Origin: Nautilus pompilius
Lineage: Eukaryota > Mollusca > Cephalopoda > Nautilida > Nautilidae
NCBI GenBank assembly: GCA_018389105.1
Contig: JACATO010000317.1
Span: 3,443,001-3,507,000 of the forward strand
Length of the DNA: 64,000 nt
Direction: 5' to 3'
A program made the translations under genes and the position numbers. Under the pieces are notes generated by a model that did no database searches, was not told the DNA's origin, and saw only the letters and a list, made by a program, of their open reading frames with translations. Positions 1 through 13,235 of the stretch are shown one piece after another (the stretch's first letter is position 1; each line of letters begins with the position of its first letter).

Positions 1-1386
1 ATCGAGATATTCAACTTTTGCTCTATCAATTTTATAACCTGGAAAAGAAATAGACTTAGACAGAGCTGCCAACAAAGGTTTAATCAGAAAAATTGTAGAT
101 AACATTTCAAAGTTTTTTTCAGTACTATTCTGTTTCCAATTAAATTTTGAAGCTTTTTTCACAACCATTTTCTTCCATTCTATGCACAAAACAGTCTAAT
201 AAAAATGTCTTAGCATGACATAGATTACTGAAATCAATTTATTCAAATCTATCCAGGATAAGTTTATGCCTGCACTTCAGCAAACATGTATTTTGTGTGT
301 CTATTAACTAACCTACATGATGTTTTGTTTTTCAGACACGTTTAAATGTACCTGCAGGTACTTAGCAGTTTACTTTTTAAAAACAATAAAAACTTACACT
401 TTAAAAAAAAAAAGATTGTAACATGCCAGCATCCCATAAGTTTTATTAGTATCCTAAAGATGCAAAAATCTCAGAGTTACAACACACCACAATTCTTCGC
501 CATTAGTCATGAATCTGAATGAACAGCTTGTATTAAACTTCAAAGTAAAGAAACTAAAGTTAGGACTATTTAAGTCAGCATTTCTGATATACACAGCGCA
601 GGTGTGTTACTTCAGCTAGTAAACACTAAATACTTGAACAATCCAAGCAGGTAAAGCTGTCTGTATTTTAGACCAAGTAAAATCCACTTTGATGTTCATA
701 TCTTCTGTAAACAGTATTTAAAAAAAAAAATTTTGTTTCTTTATTTTAAAGTTAAATATAGTTCACATTATTCCATCCAACTCAGTTAGTGTCTTAGTGC
801 AACAAGAAATAGGTAATGTTTAGCAATGAAATCAATCATTCATGAATTATTATACCTATAATGTGTTTTGCACATTTTCAAAAAAATAATCTTCACTATA
901 TCTATACATTTTTGATATATTATTAATATTACTCTAATGGAACTATCCTATCTTTACAGATATTTTTTTGTTTTTAATTAATAGATGATCAAGTAAACTA
1001 CAGTAATTTTAAAAGTTTATACCTTATGACAGTTTGTTGATGAAGGGGTGGATGTTCTTCATATCTCATTATTCAAAGTTAATTTATGAAAACATTTTAA
1101 TTCCTGTTTGTTTTTTTTTAAAATGTGAACTATCTAGACACAATACAAACACATTTGGTTACCATATGCTGCCTTTTCAACATAACATAGATTTCTTTTT
1201 CTTTTTTTTTTGTATCCCCATGTAGTCCATGTTGCTGAATTCACAAATACATTCTCTTTTTTAAGCAGACAGATTGTATACAGAGCTTATGCCACAACCT
1301 CAGTTCAACTTTTCTATATTGCTATCTTACTCATTCTAACAATTTTTTGGTTCATTACAGTTGTTTCTTTTTGTTTACATTAAGTA
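1..1386. other. AT-rich stretch, no gene seen
   Basis: Both strands lack any exon-like open frame with splice signals. Poly-A/T runs are frequent. It may be intron of the plus-strand gene whose last exon lies at 4470-4888, but nothing here shows that directly. Confidence 0.4.
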
Positions 1387-1870
1387 CAAGGGCATTTCAG
1401 AAATAGACCAAATGACCAGGTATCATTTGTTAGACTGATCATTTCTCTATGTAGTCCCCACATTTTGTAACACGTGATCCAACAACTCTCAAGTTTCTCG
1501 ACACCATCCTGGTAGAAGCTTCTTGGTTGTTGGATCTAATAATTATTGGAAAATCTTCAGATGCGGAGAGCGTACTTCAGGGGTCAAATTTCATCCACTA
1601 CTGATGTTTGATCATTTTTAAACCTGTCCAGTCACTCGTACACTTTTCTTTGTGCCATACAGTTCTTTCCATATTGTGCCAACATTTTTCAGTGGATGTT
1701 AGCAGAACACCTTTGGCCCACTGAAAACTAATTACAGGTCGCTGTTTTCTCTGGTGCACATTGGCAATTGTGGTCATGTTATAAACAAAAAGGTGCATTC
1801 AAGTACTTGTACATCAGTGTTGCTTGACAGCATGGCATTTACTTCTTTTTCACATGTAAAAAGCATTGAT
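1387..1870 (-). mobile_element. mariner relic, internally deleted
   Basis: On the minus strand, about 1600-1690 reads as a mariner DNA-binding segment (AQRKVYE, then LDRFKN, SVVDEI). About 1455-1525 reads as the extreme C-terminus of a mariner transposase (FYQDGVEKL, and in a shifted frame CGDYIEK). The catalytic core that should lie between them is missing, so this is an internally deleted copy. It also has in-frame stops and a frame change. The left edge at about 1387 starts with a GGGCATTTCAGAAAT-type terminal sequence. The other end was not found, so the right boundary is approximate. Confidence 0.6.
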
Positions 1871-2439
1871 GTAAGCAACTCATATATGCACAGACAGATT
1901 AACCAATCACAAGGCTCCTATCTCTATGAATAACAGCAAATAACTAGTATGTTATAACACATCCTAGCTTTGATAACTCATGCACCACCAATTCTCAGAA
2001 AATATAATTTTTAGTTTATAGTTATTTATGCATGATTTTGATCAGAAACAGTAAATTATGCCGAATTCTGAGGTATCAGTTATAATGAAAGTTTCCCGTA
2101 CTGCACTAAATTGAAATGATTATATTTGACAAAAACAGTAAAAATGAAGGTGGTGTGCTAAATAAGTTTCAAAATAAAATCAGAAATACCTGAAGCCTAC
2201 TTCAGATCCATAGTGAAACTTAATAATCACCTTTCCTGATTTACTGAATGAAAGTACAAGTTTGAATATGAACAAGTACATCATATGTTAATTGTTATTC
2301 AATTTTAAAAATGCAATACTTTTGCATAGGAGGGTGCTCAAACCTTTGCCTACTAAATGTAAAACTGTAAGCCTCCTATATTCCTAAATATATACATTTA
2401 AAAGACAAATATTCATGTACATTGTTGAATAGTTAAATG

Positions 2440-3900
2440 TAGTTTAAAGTGGCATCCTTCTTGCTATTTTGGACACTATCATTAATGCCATTATTGTGAC
2501 AAACTTTTCAATTGTCAAAGCAAAGGCAGGCAGTTTTCCTTGATTTACTGTTGATTGGAGATGAGTTTTTCACACTTCATTAAAGGTTCTTTCTCCAGAA
2601 TGATTGGAAGCTGGTGTGGACAAGAACATAGAAATGTGTCCTTCTATGAGCTTTCTTTACATCTAGACTGTTGCTGTATAAGTATTTAAAAACAATGAGA
2701 TAAAATTTTAAAACTTACCTCACTTAGATCCAAAGAATTGGATTTTGTAAGAAATCCAAATTTCAATTTTTTTGTAGTCTTCATTGTGTCTTCTCAGTTC
2801 TAGCACTAAGCAATCACAGATGGCATAACTTGTTTAAACAATAAGCCCTTCTTGTCCCAAATATTTAACATGTAGAGTTTTGATTTTCCAAATATTCTTT
2901 TCTTTGTGTTACTCTACTGTGATTTTTATTTTATACCCTTCAGTATCTGCAAATGTTTTTGCTTCAATCTTTAGGTTTGAAAGTTAACTCTGACCTGTTT
3001 CATAAAAGGAATAAGTGAGTCTGAAAACTGAAAACACAACTGTATTGCCTAGTACTAATTCTTTGAAGAATGAAATTCCACATAACAGTCATAATAACTA
3101 ATTTTCAGATTGACCATTGCTGTTAGTTCTTAACTGAAAGGCTTTAGCAGCTTTTGGGTTTCCATTATCAACAGATATTTCAATTAAAGCATCCAGAATG
3201 ACTGTAGCCAAATAGTAAAGCCTTTGTTACATCAGTTCTTGTAGACCATCTAGTTGAAGAAAGACTTTTCAGCTGGAGACCTTTGTTACATTCTTCAATG
3301 TTAGATGTGAGAACTTCCCAATGATGCTTGAAGTAGAAAAGACGTTGTATAGACTATGAATAAAGCTGAAAAGTAAAACATTCTGCAGCACACAAACCAA
3401 CCAAATTTAGTAAATACACAGAACATGGAAAATAACATAGTCAGTAAGAGGCTTTTGATCTGCAGTCCTTGTATGAAGCCCAGAACATTTACCAGATATC
3501 TTGCTAACATCTGGCCATAAATGGATATGAATTTCTCTAAATACTCGATAAATTCACCATTCTGCTGCATATACCTGATTATCAAGGTAAATTGATCAGT
3601 GTGAGCTAGATTGGGAGTAGAACCCACAATATTATTTTTTAATTTCATTGACAATTTAACAACTTTATCAGACACCAGCTGAATGAATTGGTCACTCAGT
3701 AGGGTGAACAAAATAGGTTGCCATGGCTCTGTCTGGACTGTAAGATTGTACCGCCTCACTGGTGGTTTCAGCTTGTTGGTTAAGGGCAACTGCAAGTTTA
3801 CTTGGCAGACAGTCTTCCTCAACTACTGGGATTTTTTGCAGTTCATGGCTTTCAGCACCTAACATGGTTCCACATTTCTAATTTGTAAAAATCTTTCTAA
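2440..3900 (-). mobile_element. decayed hAT transposon (ZMYM1-like transposase)
   Basis: Minus-strand frames between about 2.5 and 3.85 kb resemble the hAT transposases related to ZMYM1. At 3301-3822 there is a 173-residue open stretch with HTDQFTLIIRYMQQNGE and QMLARYLVNVLGFIQ, matching the family's segment that runs from a VIRY-type motif to a FLE(x)L-type motif. Around 3140-3280 the segment LKSLSSTRWSTRTDV matches the family's conserved LKPL..TRW block. The frame is broken repeatedly and the coding order is that of one old insertion. I could not define terminal repeats or an 8-bp duplication, so both ends are approximate. Confidence 0.65.
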
Positions 3901-4469
3901 TATCTGATTATTTTATTCCTTTTTTCATGTTTTCATACTTTGCTGCTCCAAAAAGATTGTTTGCTGTATTCAAGCAAAATTAAACTGACAATGCAACACA
4001 GGTAAGTTCAAGGTCAGTCAGTCTGATTTTTGTGTGAACACAGGTGAGATGCAATGCCTCAGTTTCAACGTCAGTAGGTGAAGTACTTCCAGTTTGCGCA
4101 CAAATCCTTTTTTTTTTGCTTTACTTTAGGCAGATGACTCATTTGCCTTTGCATTAATCTGGACCTGAGTATATGCTCAAGATAAAATATTAGGGTGAAT
4201 CCTAATAGTAGTAGCTAGCAGTCTGAAGCCACATTCGTCATAATTTTAATAGGAGGGGGTTTACTGTTGCTCCTCTGATGATACAAACTGGGATCCCAGT
4301 AGTGAGAGCAGGTAAAAGTTCCAAAAACAAAGACCAGAATATTGTGTATGACTTTTAACAATGTATTTTTGTGTCTGGGTAATAGATATGTTCATACTAC
4401 CATGTTGTTTTATATATCCAGCAAACTGACTGGCTGGCTATTCAGGTTTACTTTAATTTTTGTTTTCAG

Positions 4470-4888
4470 ATGGTCAGAGAAGTATTACAAGGACCCCTAC
4501 CATCACTCATAGGTCTGTCTTGACCCCTACCACCACTCATATGTCTGTCTTGACCCCTACTGCGACTCATAGGTGCATCCCGTGCAACTGCCCTTCTATG
4601 AGCAGCTCAAAGCCACCAGAAACCAGTAAAAACTCTCAGAACTACCTGAAAAAGAGACTGGAACAATTAGAAAATCATCTGAAAGTAAATAAAAAATCAC
4701 TCTCAAGTTATGTAAGGCACAAGTCAAGTGCCAAGGATGATCGTCCATCTGCAAAAAGTATCGGTTGGACTGCTGTGATAATAATGGCTGCTCCTGTTGT
4801 GTTAATCATGATGATGGACTTTCCTGTCCTTACTAACCATTTCAAAATGGCCAAGAAGAACTTGATGAAAAAAAGGCAAGGCTTTTGA
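4470..4888 (+). CDS. last exon of a membrane protein with Thr/His-rich stalk and C-terminal TM helix
   Basis: A strong acceptor (TTTTTGTTTTCAG) opens a 419-nt exon that begins with two bases of a split codon and ends in TGA. It encodes 139 residues. In order: a Thr/His-rich stalk built of three 10-residue repeats (TPTITHRSVL and variants); a small Cys motif (CIPCNC); a Lys/Glu-rich helix (NYLKKRLEQLENHLKVNK); a basic Ser segment (SLSSYVRHKSSAKDDRPS); a hydrophobic stretch (WTAVIIMAAPVVLIMMM) that should span the membrane; and a short basic tail. The order helix, SLSSY.R, D.RPS, TM is, from memory, a recurrent C-terminal tail of large uncharacterised molluscan proteins. The upstream exons were not found; a hAT relic lies directly 5' of it. 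It is probably a type I membrane protein with a short cytoplasmic tail; its function is unknown. Confidence 0.65.
4493..4582 (+). repeat. three tandem 30-bp coding repeats
   Basis: Three head-to-tail 30-bp units inside the exon encode TPTITHRSVL, TPTTTHMSVL and TPTATHRCIP. The third unit has diverged most. The unit length is a multiple of three, so copy number can change without breaking the frame. Confidence 0.85.
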
Positions 4889-5090
4889 ACAAAATCAACC
4901 AGACTTTTTAACAGCAGTAAGGATAAACCTGATTTTCATTGTTTAGTTTCCTATTGTGTAACTTTGGTGATAGTTATGATTATTATATACCATTTGTTTA
5001 AAGCAAAAGGTCACTGTACACATCATGTAGCTTCCTTGTTTTATGGATTTTGCCAATTCCTATGTTTACTAAAGCAAGCCTATGTAGAGC

Positions 5091-5096
5091 AATAAA
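5091..5096 (+). terminator. candidate poly(A) signal AATAAA
   Basis: An AATAAA hexamer lies about 200 bp past the stop codon at 4888, on the same strand. This gives a plausible 3' end for the membrane-tail gene. Confidence 0.35.
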
Positions 5097-5099
5097 AAA

Positions 5100-6293
5100 C
5101 AATTCCAAAGATTCTTTTTTTCCTATGTACAAAATCAGCTGAAGGTATTTCAACTGTATGAAGAAGGATATGACATAATATTTGAAGTTAGAAAGAGCTG
5201 ATGCAAAACCCTTATAGCAAACTCCAATGAGAATTCTCTTTGGGTCTAAATCTAAAGAAATCAATACAGGTTTGAATTTAAACTTCCTGTTGAATTTTAA
5301 AGAAAAGACTGGTTCAACAGTAATTCCTGCAGGATTAAGGGTCATACACCATCTACATTTTAAAGTATTACAACAAAGGTACAGCTAAAAAGAATGTTTT
5401 TCAAAGAAATACATATAAATTTGAGATTGGCTAAACTCTGTTTGTTTCATTTTACACATTTCAACATTAATTAGCTTAGCTTCTATGTGGGTTTTTACTA
5501 GATGAACACCACAGTTTGAACTGTAGCTTGATATTTTCTGAAGTGAAAAAAAAGAAGAGAGTGTATGCTTTGTTCTGAGAGGAAATCAAAAATACATAGA
5601 TAAACATCAATGGGTCAATAACTTATAGAACCTGACACCACTTCAATAAGTAACTGCATCAACATTTACACATTCCACTGCCTATATTAATTGCTCAGCA
5701 TATTTGTTGGTCAAAATTTCTGTGGTAAGATTGTGTCCAAAACAAAGTTTGATCATACAGCATAATTATTACAAAACAGTCAGGAATTGTGGATATCCTT
5801 GTCAATAAATCCACAAAGACATCACATTAAATTTAATTATTGTTTGCAATGGAACACCTTAGTATTTATGATATATTACAAATTGATATATAATGTGGTA
5901 AAATATTGTTTGCTTAAAATGAATTCTTACTACTCATAGCTTTGACTTTCATTGAGTTCAAGCATGGCTTTGGCATGTGGATTTGGTGACTATCCTGCCA
6001 ATGAATCAATGAATCTATCTTGACCATAGATCTGACATGTGTGTAACTTTTTTTTTTCATTGGTACACACATCTTGCACACTTACACATCAGGATGGAAA
6101 TTCTTACATTTATAAACGACATTCAAAGTCAAGATAAAATTCATCATTTTTGGTTATCTAATGTAGAAGCAAGCTTCCATACAGCACACAATGTTTCATT
6201 ATTTCTGAGAAATTATCATCAAAGTCACCTGCCAATTCCATAGAAATTTGTTGACGGAAATTAAATTTGTGTTGTTAGTAATTTATACTTGTG

Positions 6294-6328
<35 letters not shown>

Positions 6329-9300
6329 AAATGACGTTTTTGCCATCATGTACATAATGATTGACACTTACTGTGTTAACATCCTCAGCTCCATCACCCA
6401 TGTCTCTAGGTAGGGGTGGGAAGAATGCACAAAATGATAGAGATGAATCTGTTCATCTAAACTGCATAGGTGTGGATGAGCATGCTGCATATGATTTGAG
6501 GCCTTAGATCATCATTAACATCTTTCAGCTCATCAGCAATCTCCTGGATAGTTGAAATGGCTACAATGTAATACATAGCACACACTATGAGATAATCATT
6601 ACATGGATGAGTGTGTTATGCAGCTAAGTGGATACCATTCTCAGTTCAGTACAAAGCTAGTGAAATGTAAATGCACACTATTAAATACATTGCTCTATGC
6701 ATAGCTACTGCATGGCAAGGCTATTGAAATGATTACATTGTGGATTTATTTGATAGGATCAAACAGGGTCTAGTTATTTTTCTCAAAGGCTATTATTTGT
6801 CTTTGACTGATACTTGATTGGTAATAAACTTCTCAGATATTTTATGAAAATGCTAAACAAAGTTATTGGATGAATCCAGCTTTTGACAGATCAAACAGTA
6901 AAAGATAAACTTAATATATTGTACCTTTCATAATTTCGATGAAATGCTTCAAGAATTTCACTTCCATCAGAATCATTACTACTATAAAATTAACATCTTT
7001 TCCAACCAGAAGTAATAAAGCTCTTTTTACAATATAACACATTGTTTTATGAAAACAATGCTAATAATTTTGACACCTTTAACTGAAAACCTTCCTTAGA
7101 CTATTGATGTTGTGGTACCATCTTAATGGTCTATTTCTAGGATGTACCAATAAGAACAATTACCAGCATTCTCTTCCTGGCTACTTAATTGCAGACATCC
7201 ATCATTGTCAGCCTCCTCTCAGTCAGTTCTATCTGATACCTAAAACAGGTAATATTTGACAAAAAGCATCACCACTGTAAGATCCTGACATTGGATTTTG
7301 CCTTGAAACTATATGTCTAATAACTATGATAATACACCAACATTATAAAGACTGCATGGATACAAATATTATGTATAATCTCACTTTTTGGAAGCTGTAC
7401 TTGTTCTTCAGCACATTCTGACTGCTCGCGTGCTTCTTCTTGGGGGAGGATACTTAATAACTGAGATATTTTAAAATTCTTAATTTCCAAGTCACAATTT
7501 ACTTTTATACCCTGATTAGAAAGTTACTAAAGCTGGTTTAACAACTGCTGGCCATTATACTGAAAATAAACAAAGCTCTGGGGCCTTCGTGTTTTTGGGG
7601 CGTTGTGTAATACACTGACTGTGATATAATAATAGAATGGATGAGCCACTGCACACCATACCTAACTAAACAAGTGTTTAAGTCAGCCATGAAAACACAC
7701 ATATCTGACATTGTCCAAAAGAGTACTTTCTTAGTACAACAAAACAATACCTTAGTCAAGATTTCCTCAATTTTATATCATGTGGAAAATCTTAGGCCTG
7801 TTAGAAGTTTGTGGGCATAAAGTTTCTTTTATTACCTTAATTAAATAAGTATAAACATGCATTAGTACAATGTCATATATAACTACAGTTTTCATTTAAT
7901 CAGCAGATAGTCCATGAAATTCACAGACTTTTCATTTGTTACCTATTAACATCAAATGCCAATAAATAACAAATGTGGCTTTAAAATGATGGTGATCTTA
8001 CCACTGAATGTGATTACTTTTGCTGTGCAGAGTTCTGCGGATATCTTGTCAATGTTGACTGAAGACTTTATTATTTTTCTTTAGAGTTTGAAATGGCAGA
8101 TGACACTCCTGGGTTCCAACAGAAATGGACCAAAACTGTACAGGAAATGTCAAAAAGGCAACCTCCATCTTAATTCTGGATACTTATAGAAACTCCTTGG
8201 TATTTTCTGATCTAATTTAAACATACAAAAATATCTTTTTAAAAATTCTAGTTATCAGCAATTAAACAATCTGATAAAATCACATTATAACATAAAATGA
8301 TTTACTTAGCAAACATTACACAATAGGATTCTTAGTTACAAATGCTAGAGAAACAATAATTTCCACATGATGTTTTCAGTACTAAAATTACAAAATACAA
8401 CTTATCAAATGCATATAAGACAATGAAATGTTATCAGTCATACTTCAGAAATTTCAGTCGTGTATCAATGATCTCTCTTAAATGGAGAATTTAAAAAGTA
8501 GTGGCATCAACCATAAAATGTCCACAGCATACAATCTTGCACAAATATAAGTAATGTTTTTTGTGGTTTCCTCGACAAACTCTCTTCCAAATAAATGTTT
8601 CTTAATAAGATCGTTCATTTGATAGGATGCGGTTGCCTTATATTTTCATGAATAAAAAATGTAATTTAGTGGGCAAATCAAGTGATGACATAATAAATGA
8701 ACACTATCTAAAGTGCTTTTTCACTGATTAAAAATTCAGTAAGATCAGATCTGTACATTAAGAAATAATACATTCCAAACAGAAGCACCAATAAAAGCTT
8801 TTTGGTTTTGCCTGGTATTTATTTGGACAGCAAGTTCACTCATCAATCTTGTGTCATGGGGTTGGATGTACGTGCTGCTGATGAGGGCCAAAAAGTCTGA
8901 AACAGCTGTACAGCCATCCTCTGGACAGATATTCACCTTAACTCTCAACCTGGAGGAGGATTGGCTCCACCAGGTTTCAAAATGCCCTGGACAAACTTCT
9001 CAAGGTGCTCAAATGAATCTATGGATTATGGGACAAGTGAAGTAGAGTCAATTAACTAAAACCAATGTAAGCTGAATCACAATACTGGCATTTGGGTTCT
9101 GAATAGATGTACGCACACAGACAGCTTTCTGCCAAAGGTAAGTTACTCTATTATTACTTATAATGTTGCTGGCTTATATTGTTCTTTTGACAAACAAATT
9201 ATTAAAATTTATTAGCTACAGTGTGATATAGTTCGCAATATGAAGATATACTTTCCAAATACAACTAAGTGAAACATGCCTGGTAATAAAATAGAAATGT

Positions 9301-12300
9301 GTACTCCAATTATTTTTACCTCGTAAACATTTATTTAATGTCAAGTTCTCTTTATAACATCATAAAATTTGCATAGCAAACTTTTTAAATATTTGTTCAT
9401 TTTTACCTATTTGATTCTATATTGTAGTATCAGTATACCTTCATAGTTTAAGTATTACTGATAATATAACTAATTTCATGTTAATCTTTAAATTTTTACT
9501 ACTGTGTGAAATACATTATGCATATTAAGACATGAATAATGTTATATATCACATTACTATAAATAATTTTGTATTTTATCACAAAGCAATTTAATTTCTA
9601 TATCAGTTTCTGCTCACTGATATAGTATCTTAATTTATGATGAATCAAATCAATAGTGATAACAGAATGAATGCAGTGTAAAAAATATCAATATTGCTTA
9701 CCTTTTTCATTTTTATCACTGGACATGAAGCAGTTATTCTACTAAAAGGATCATGCAAACATGTCTAAAATATTGTTCCATTATATACTTTTCCAGTTAC
9801 CAATTTTTCTTCTTCTGAGTTATATCCCTCCCAACCAATATACCGAGTATTTGTCTTTGTGAAGGATAATTGTTGAAATTGTACTTTTTTTGTCAGCAGA
9901 TAACAGGTTAAGCTAAATAGCAACCATTATCTGGAGAACCATGCTAACTTGGAGATTTTGTAAGATTCCCTGTACTAATCTGGCTTAAACAGTCAGATGC
10001 CAAGGCCTGCAATTGAATCTTGGTTTCTCCTAATTTCCTAGCAGCAGCAGCATTCCTGTTACAAAAAGCAGTCCTCAAACAGTTTGTATTCCCACTGCTC
10101 TCTCTATTCTAAATGAAAGGCATTTATTTACTTACTTAATTAACATTTGTTGTTTTTCTTAGTTATAAACACTAATCATGGAACCAGCTTGAATTAAATT
10201 GCAAATCCAATATTTCTGACAAAGGGAAAAAAAATGTAGATGATTAGAGAAAACTGCTGTTATAAAAATCTTCAAAAAGATGGCTAATGACTTCTCTGAA
10301 AATATATTTTCACTTGGTTTTTTCCTGGGTTAATACCATTGAAATGCTTGAATATAATTTAATTACCAAGTGACTAAAATTAGTTATCACAAATGATGTG
10401 CTTTTTGCAGTTCTTCTATTTTAAAGATTTGATTTGACAATTTTTTAAACATTTGAGCGGTTGAATTTTTAATGTAAAAAGTACTTAAATTATTTTAATT
10501 TGTCATATTAAAACATTCAAAGCACTACATAAATTTTCTCATGATATCTTTAAGGATAAACTGTCCAGACTTTTACAAACCTGGTCACTTTAATCAAGTG
10601 CTTTTCTTAGACACATTGTCACCTATTAGAATTCAGTTTATCTTCATGAAGAATTCGTCAACATTTTAAAACAGTACAATAAAAGGGTTCTTTTGTCTAT
10701 ACTCTGTGTACAGCACACTCACTCATTTTGCTAGTTACGGTAGGAATCCCATGTCAGTATCTGTATTTCATTGACTATTGTTCCAAGCGTTCACCCAGAG
10801 CTCTGACAAAACAGTGTCAGTCACTGGAACTGTAAATCAACAGGACTCCTCCATCTTTATATTATTCCTGTTCTTTCACTATTTGTCATAGCATCACATA
10901 AAATGAACGAACACTAGTTGTTATAAAATATACCACCACCTAACCACTATGGTCCGGTACACCACCAACCATGGCAGTAAATCCATGCACTACTGAGAGA
11001 CTGGGATAGTGAGGGGACCCAGCACATACAAACTCTGTCCAATCTGTGATCACTGGATGTTTTTGAGAGCAAGGTATTTTATAACCAACTCTTGTTTTTG
11101 TAGCAGTTCATGGAATACAGCATGACTAGCAAGCAGTCTGTGGTTGTAGAGAAAAAAATTTAACGCATCTCCAAAGATCTAATATTACTGTTTGTTCCAG
11201 GTTTTTTTGATAGTGGCTTATATTTTTACAGAACATTTATATTTCACCTTTATTTCCTAGCTAGGCACCATACTCAAATGTTCATTTTCTAACCAGACAG
11301 TAGTACAGTGGTCATTTCAAATTATAGATTTGAAAAATTTTTTGTTCATGCAACCACATTTGTGAAACATTTTCCTAAACTGGGATATTTTAAAAGCTTT
11401 TGAAAGACGAATACTGTATAAGCCAGTAACGCTTGTTTTTATCATAATAATTCGAACACCATAGGCTCTACATATGTACATTTATTCTGTGATGGATGCA
11501 CAATAAGTGTTTGAGAGATGTTTTTCACTATTTGTTAGAAGCAAGAGTAGAGTTTATAGGACATCTTAGGGTGTCACCTGGTCCAGGTTTTTACAAGGTT
11601 TGCAGATATTTCATCGGTCGATGTTGGGAAGTTGATCTTTGATCTTTAGTTGCCTATCTAACACATTCCTGTAAGTCTCACTGAGATCTGTATCAAAATT
11701 TTGTCTTTAGTCATGGAAGTAACTGCAGTCCATTTTGCATGTTTCAAATTATAGTGGATCTGAATGTATCACATCATACTAGAGGATTTTGTGATTACAG
11801 TAAAGAAACCCTTATCAAATATAAACAAGAGGATAATACTAGAAGGTGAGTGTAATTTAGGCATCCATCAATGAGAGATCTGATTTATCCCATACCAAAT
11901 TTCCATCAACCTCACTGCTTCCTCCATTTTGCATGAAAAGTTATTTTAAAGACATGGAATCAAAAGCCTCAACAAAGAGGTGGGTTTTTTTTTCCTTTGA
12001 ATATCTTCTAAAACTGTAGATGTGTAGTACCAGGGTTACTGTTAATAAGCATTGCCTTTTGGAGCCTGTCACTTCTGACTTTAGGAGGAAATGAAAAGTT
12101 ACCAGAATGCTTGCAGAAAAATTTAAAGACTACACGATATTGGCCAGAACAACAACAGACTTTAGTTTGTTCCTGATTTAACTGTTTTCTTCAAACTGAA
12201 TTATGAATAAAACAGGAAAATCAGTGAATCATGACTGAAAGAAGCAGGTGCCTTCAGACACCCATAACTGTCTCTGTCCTAGTAGTTAGTGGAAATGCCA

Positions 12301-12943
12301 AAGAGAGCAGACTTTCTATCAGAGTTTGGCTTTTTTGTAACTTTCTCTGCAGTGAAGTCTGTAACATTAGAGTTTGTTTAGAAGACTTGGTTAATAAACT
12401 GTAAGTTTACCCCAACAAAAAGAATTTAAAATTTATCTCAAATTTTCTTATAACCCATCAAATTTATGGTAAATTAATTTAGCCAAAATGTTTTAATCAA
12501 ATTTAAATTTAATAATTCATTAATGTACATAAATTTTAAAAAATGATTAGCACTTCTTTTTTTTTAACGTGAGAGTTATATAGATGGTGATGATGCGAGA
12601 CTTGATGAGAACAGTTCAGATGATCAGACAGTTGGGAAATTCTGTTTTCTGTAGTGGATGGAAAAACTGTCCAAAATATTGTTTGCTTTTATTTTTTAAT
12701 ACAGAGCAATGCGCCTCCCAGAGTTAATAAATACTTATAATGGTCTATAAGGTCAGTATTAAAAACTAAGAACAGTCAGTTATTCCATTCATCTTCAACT
12801 TTTATTATTTTTTTTGGATAAAATGAAGATTTTTGTTTTCAGTATTGAAAATTAATTATTTTTTTTAAGAAAAAAACATCCATTGCCTCAGGTTTCAGTA
12901 AACAAGAGAATCATATATGGTTATGGATGGATATTTAAAAAAC
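5100..12943. other. long gene-poor AT-rich stretch
   Basis: I see no exon with both open frame and splice signals, and no recognisable transposase. A few open frames of 60-75 codons occur (for example 7538-7759 and 8745-9045), but they lack recognisable motifs and flanking signals. The 12.8-12.94 kb part is probably the 3' UTR of the minus-strand gene ending at 12944; a minus-strand AATAAA (TTTATT on the plus strand) occurs near 12.8 kb. Confidence 0.4.
6295..6325. repeat. (ATT)n microsatellite
   Basis: About ten uninterrupted ATT units. Confidence 0.9.
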
Positions 12944-13235
12944 TTAAAAACTAAACAGCAGTGATGCAGAGATTAATAGCCAACAAGGAAAAGGCTGGGT
13001 ATCTCCATCACTTTTAACAGTTCCAACAGACTTGTCTCCGTGCTCAAATTCAGTGATACCAAAGGCTGCCAGAGACTGTTTGCAAACAGCATCATATCTC
13101 TTTTCGACTGATGGTATCTGTGCACACCTTTGTTTGATAAGCATACAGTTGCAGGCAATAAAGAGCTCTGTGACATCCAGGTAACAGTCCCTTTGCCATG
13201 ATATAGATCCACAAGTAATTAAATCAAGATGAATC
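12944..13235 (-). CDS. paralogue A exon 5 (last)
   Basis: Acceptor CTATCGCAG after a T-rich tract. The exon encodes the second C-x8-C block (IHLDLITC ... QRDC), a further C-N-C cluster, KQRC, a hydrophilic linker, and the hydrophobic C-terminal tail WLLISASLLFSF before TAA. Compared with the paralogue it has one extra Cys and lacks the His/Asp-rich linker. Confidence 0.85.

Noticed and set aside
4998-5345. 115-codon minus-strand open frame
   Set aside because: No recognisable motif or splice context; it overlaps the likely 3' UTR of the plus-strand gene.
8745-9045. Overlapping open frames on both strands, considered as an exon
   Set aside because: Reasonable codon look, but no fitting acceptor and donor pair, no recognisable family and no neighbouring exons.
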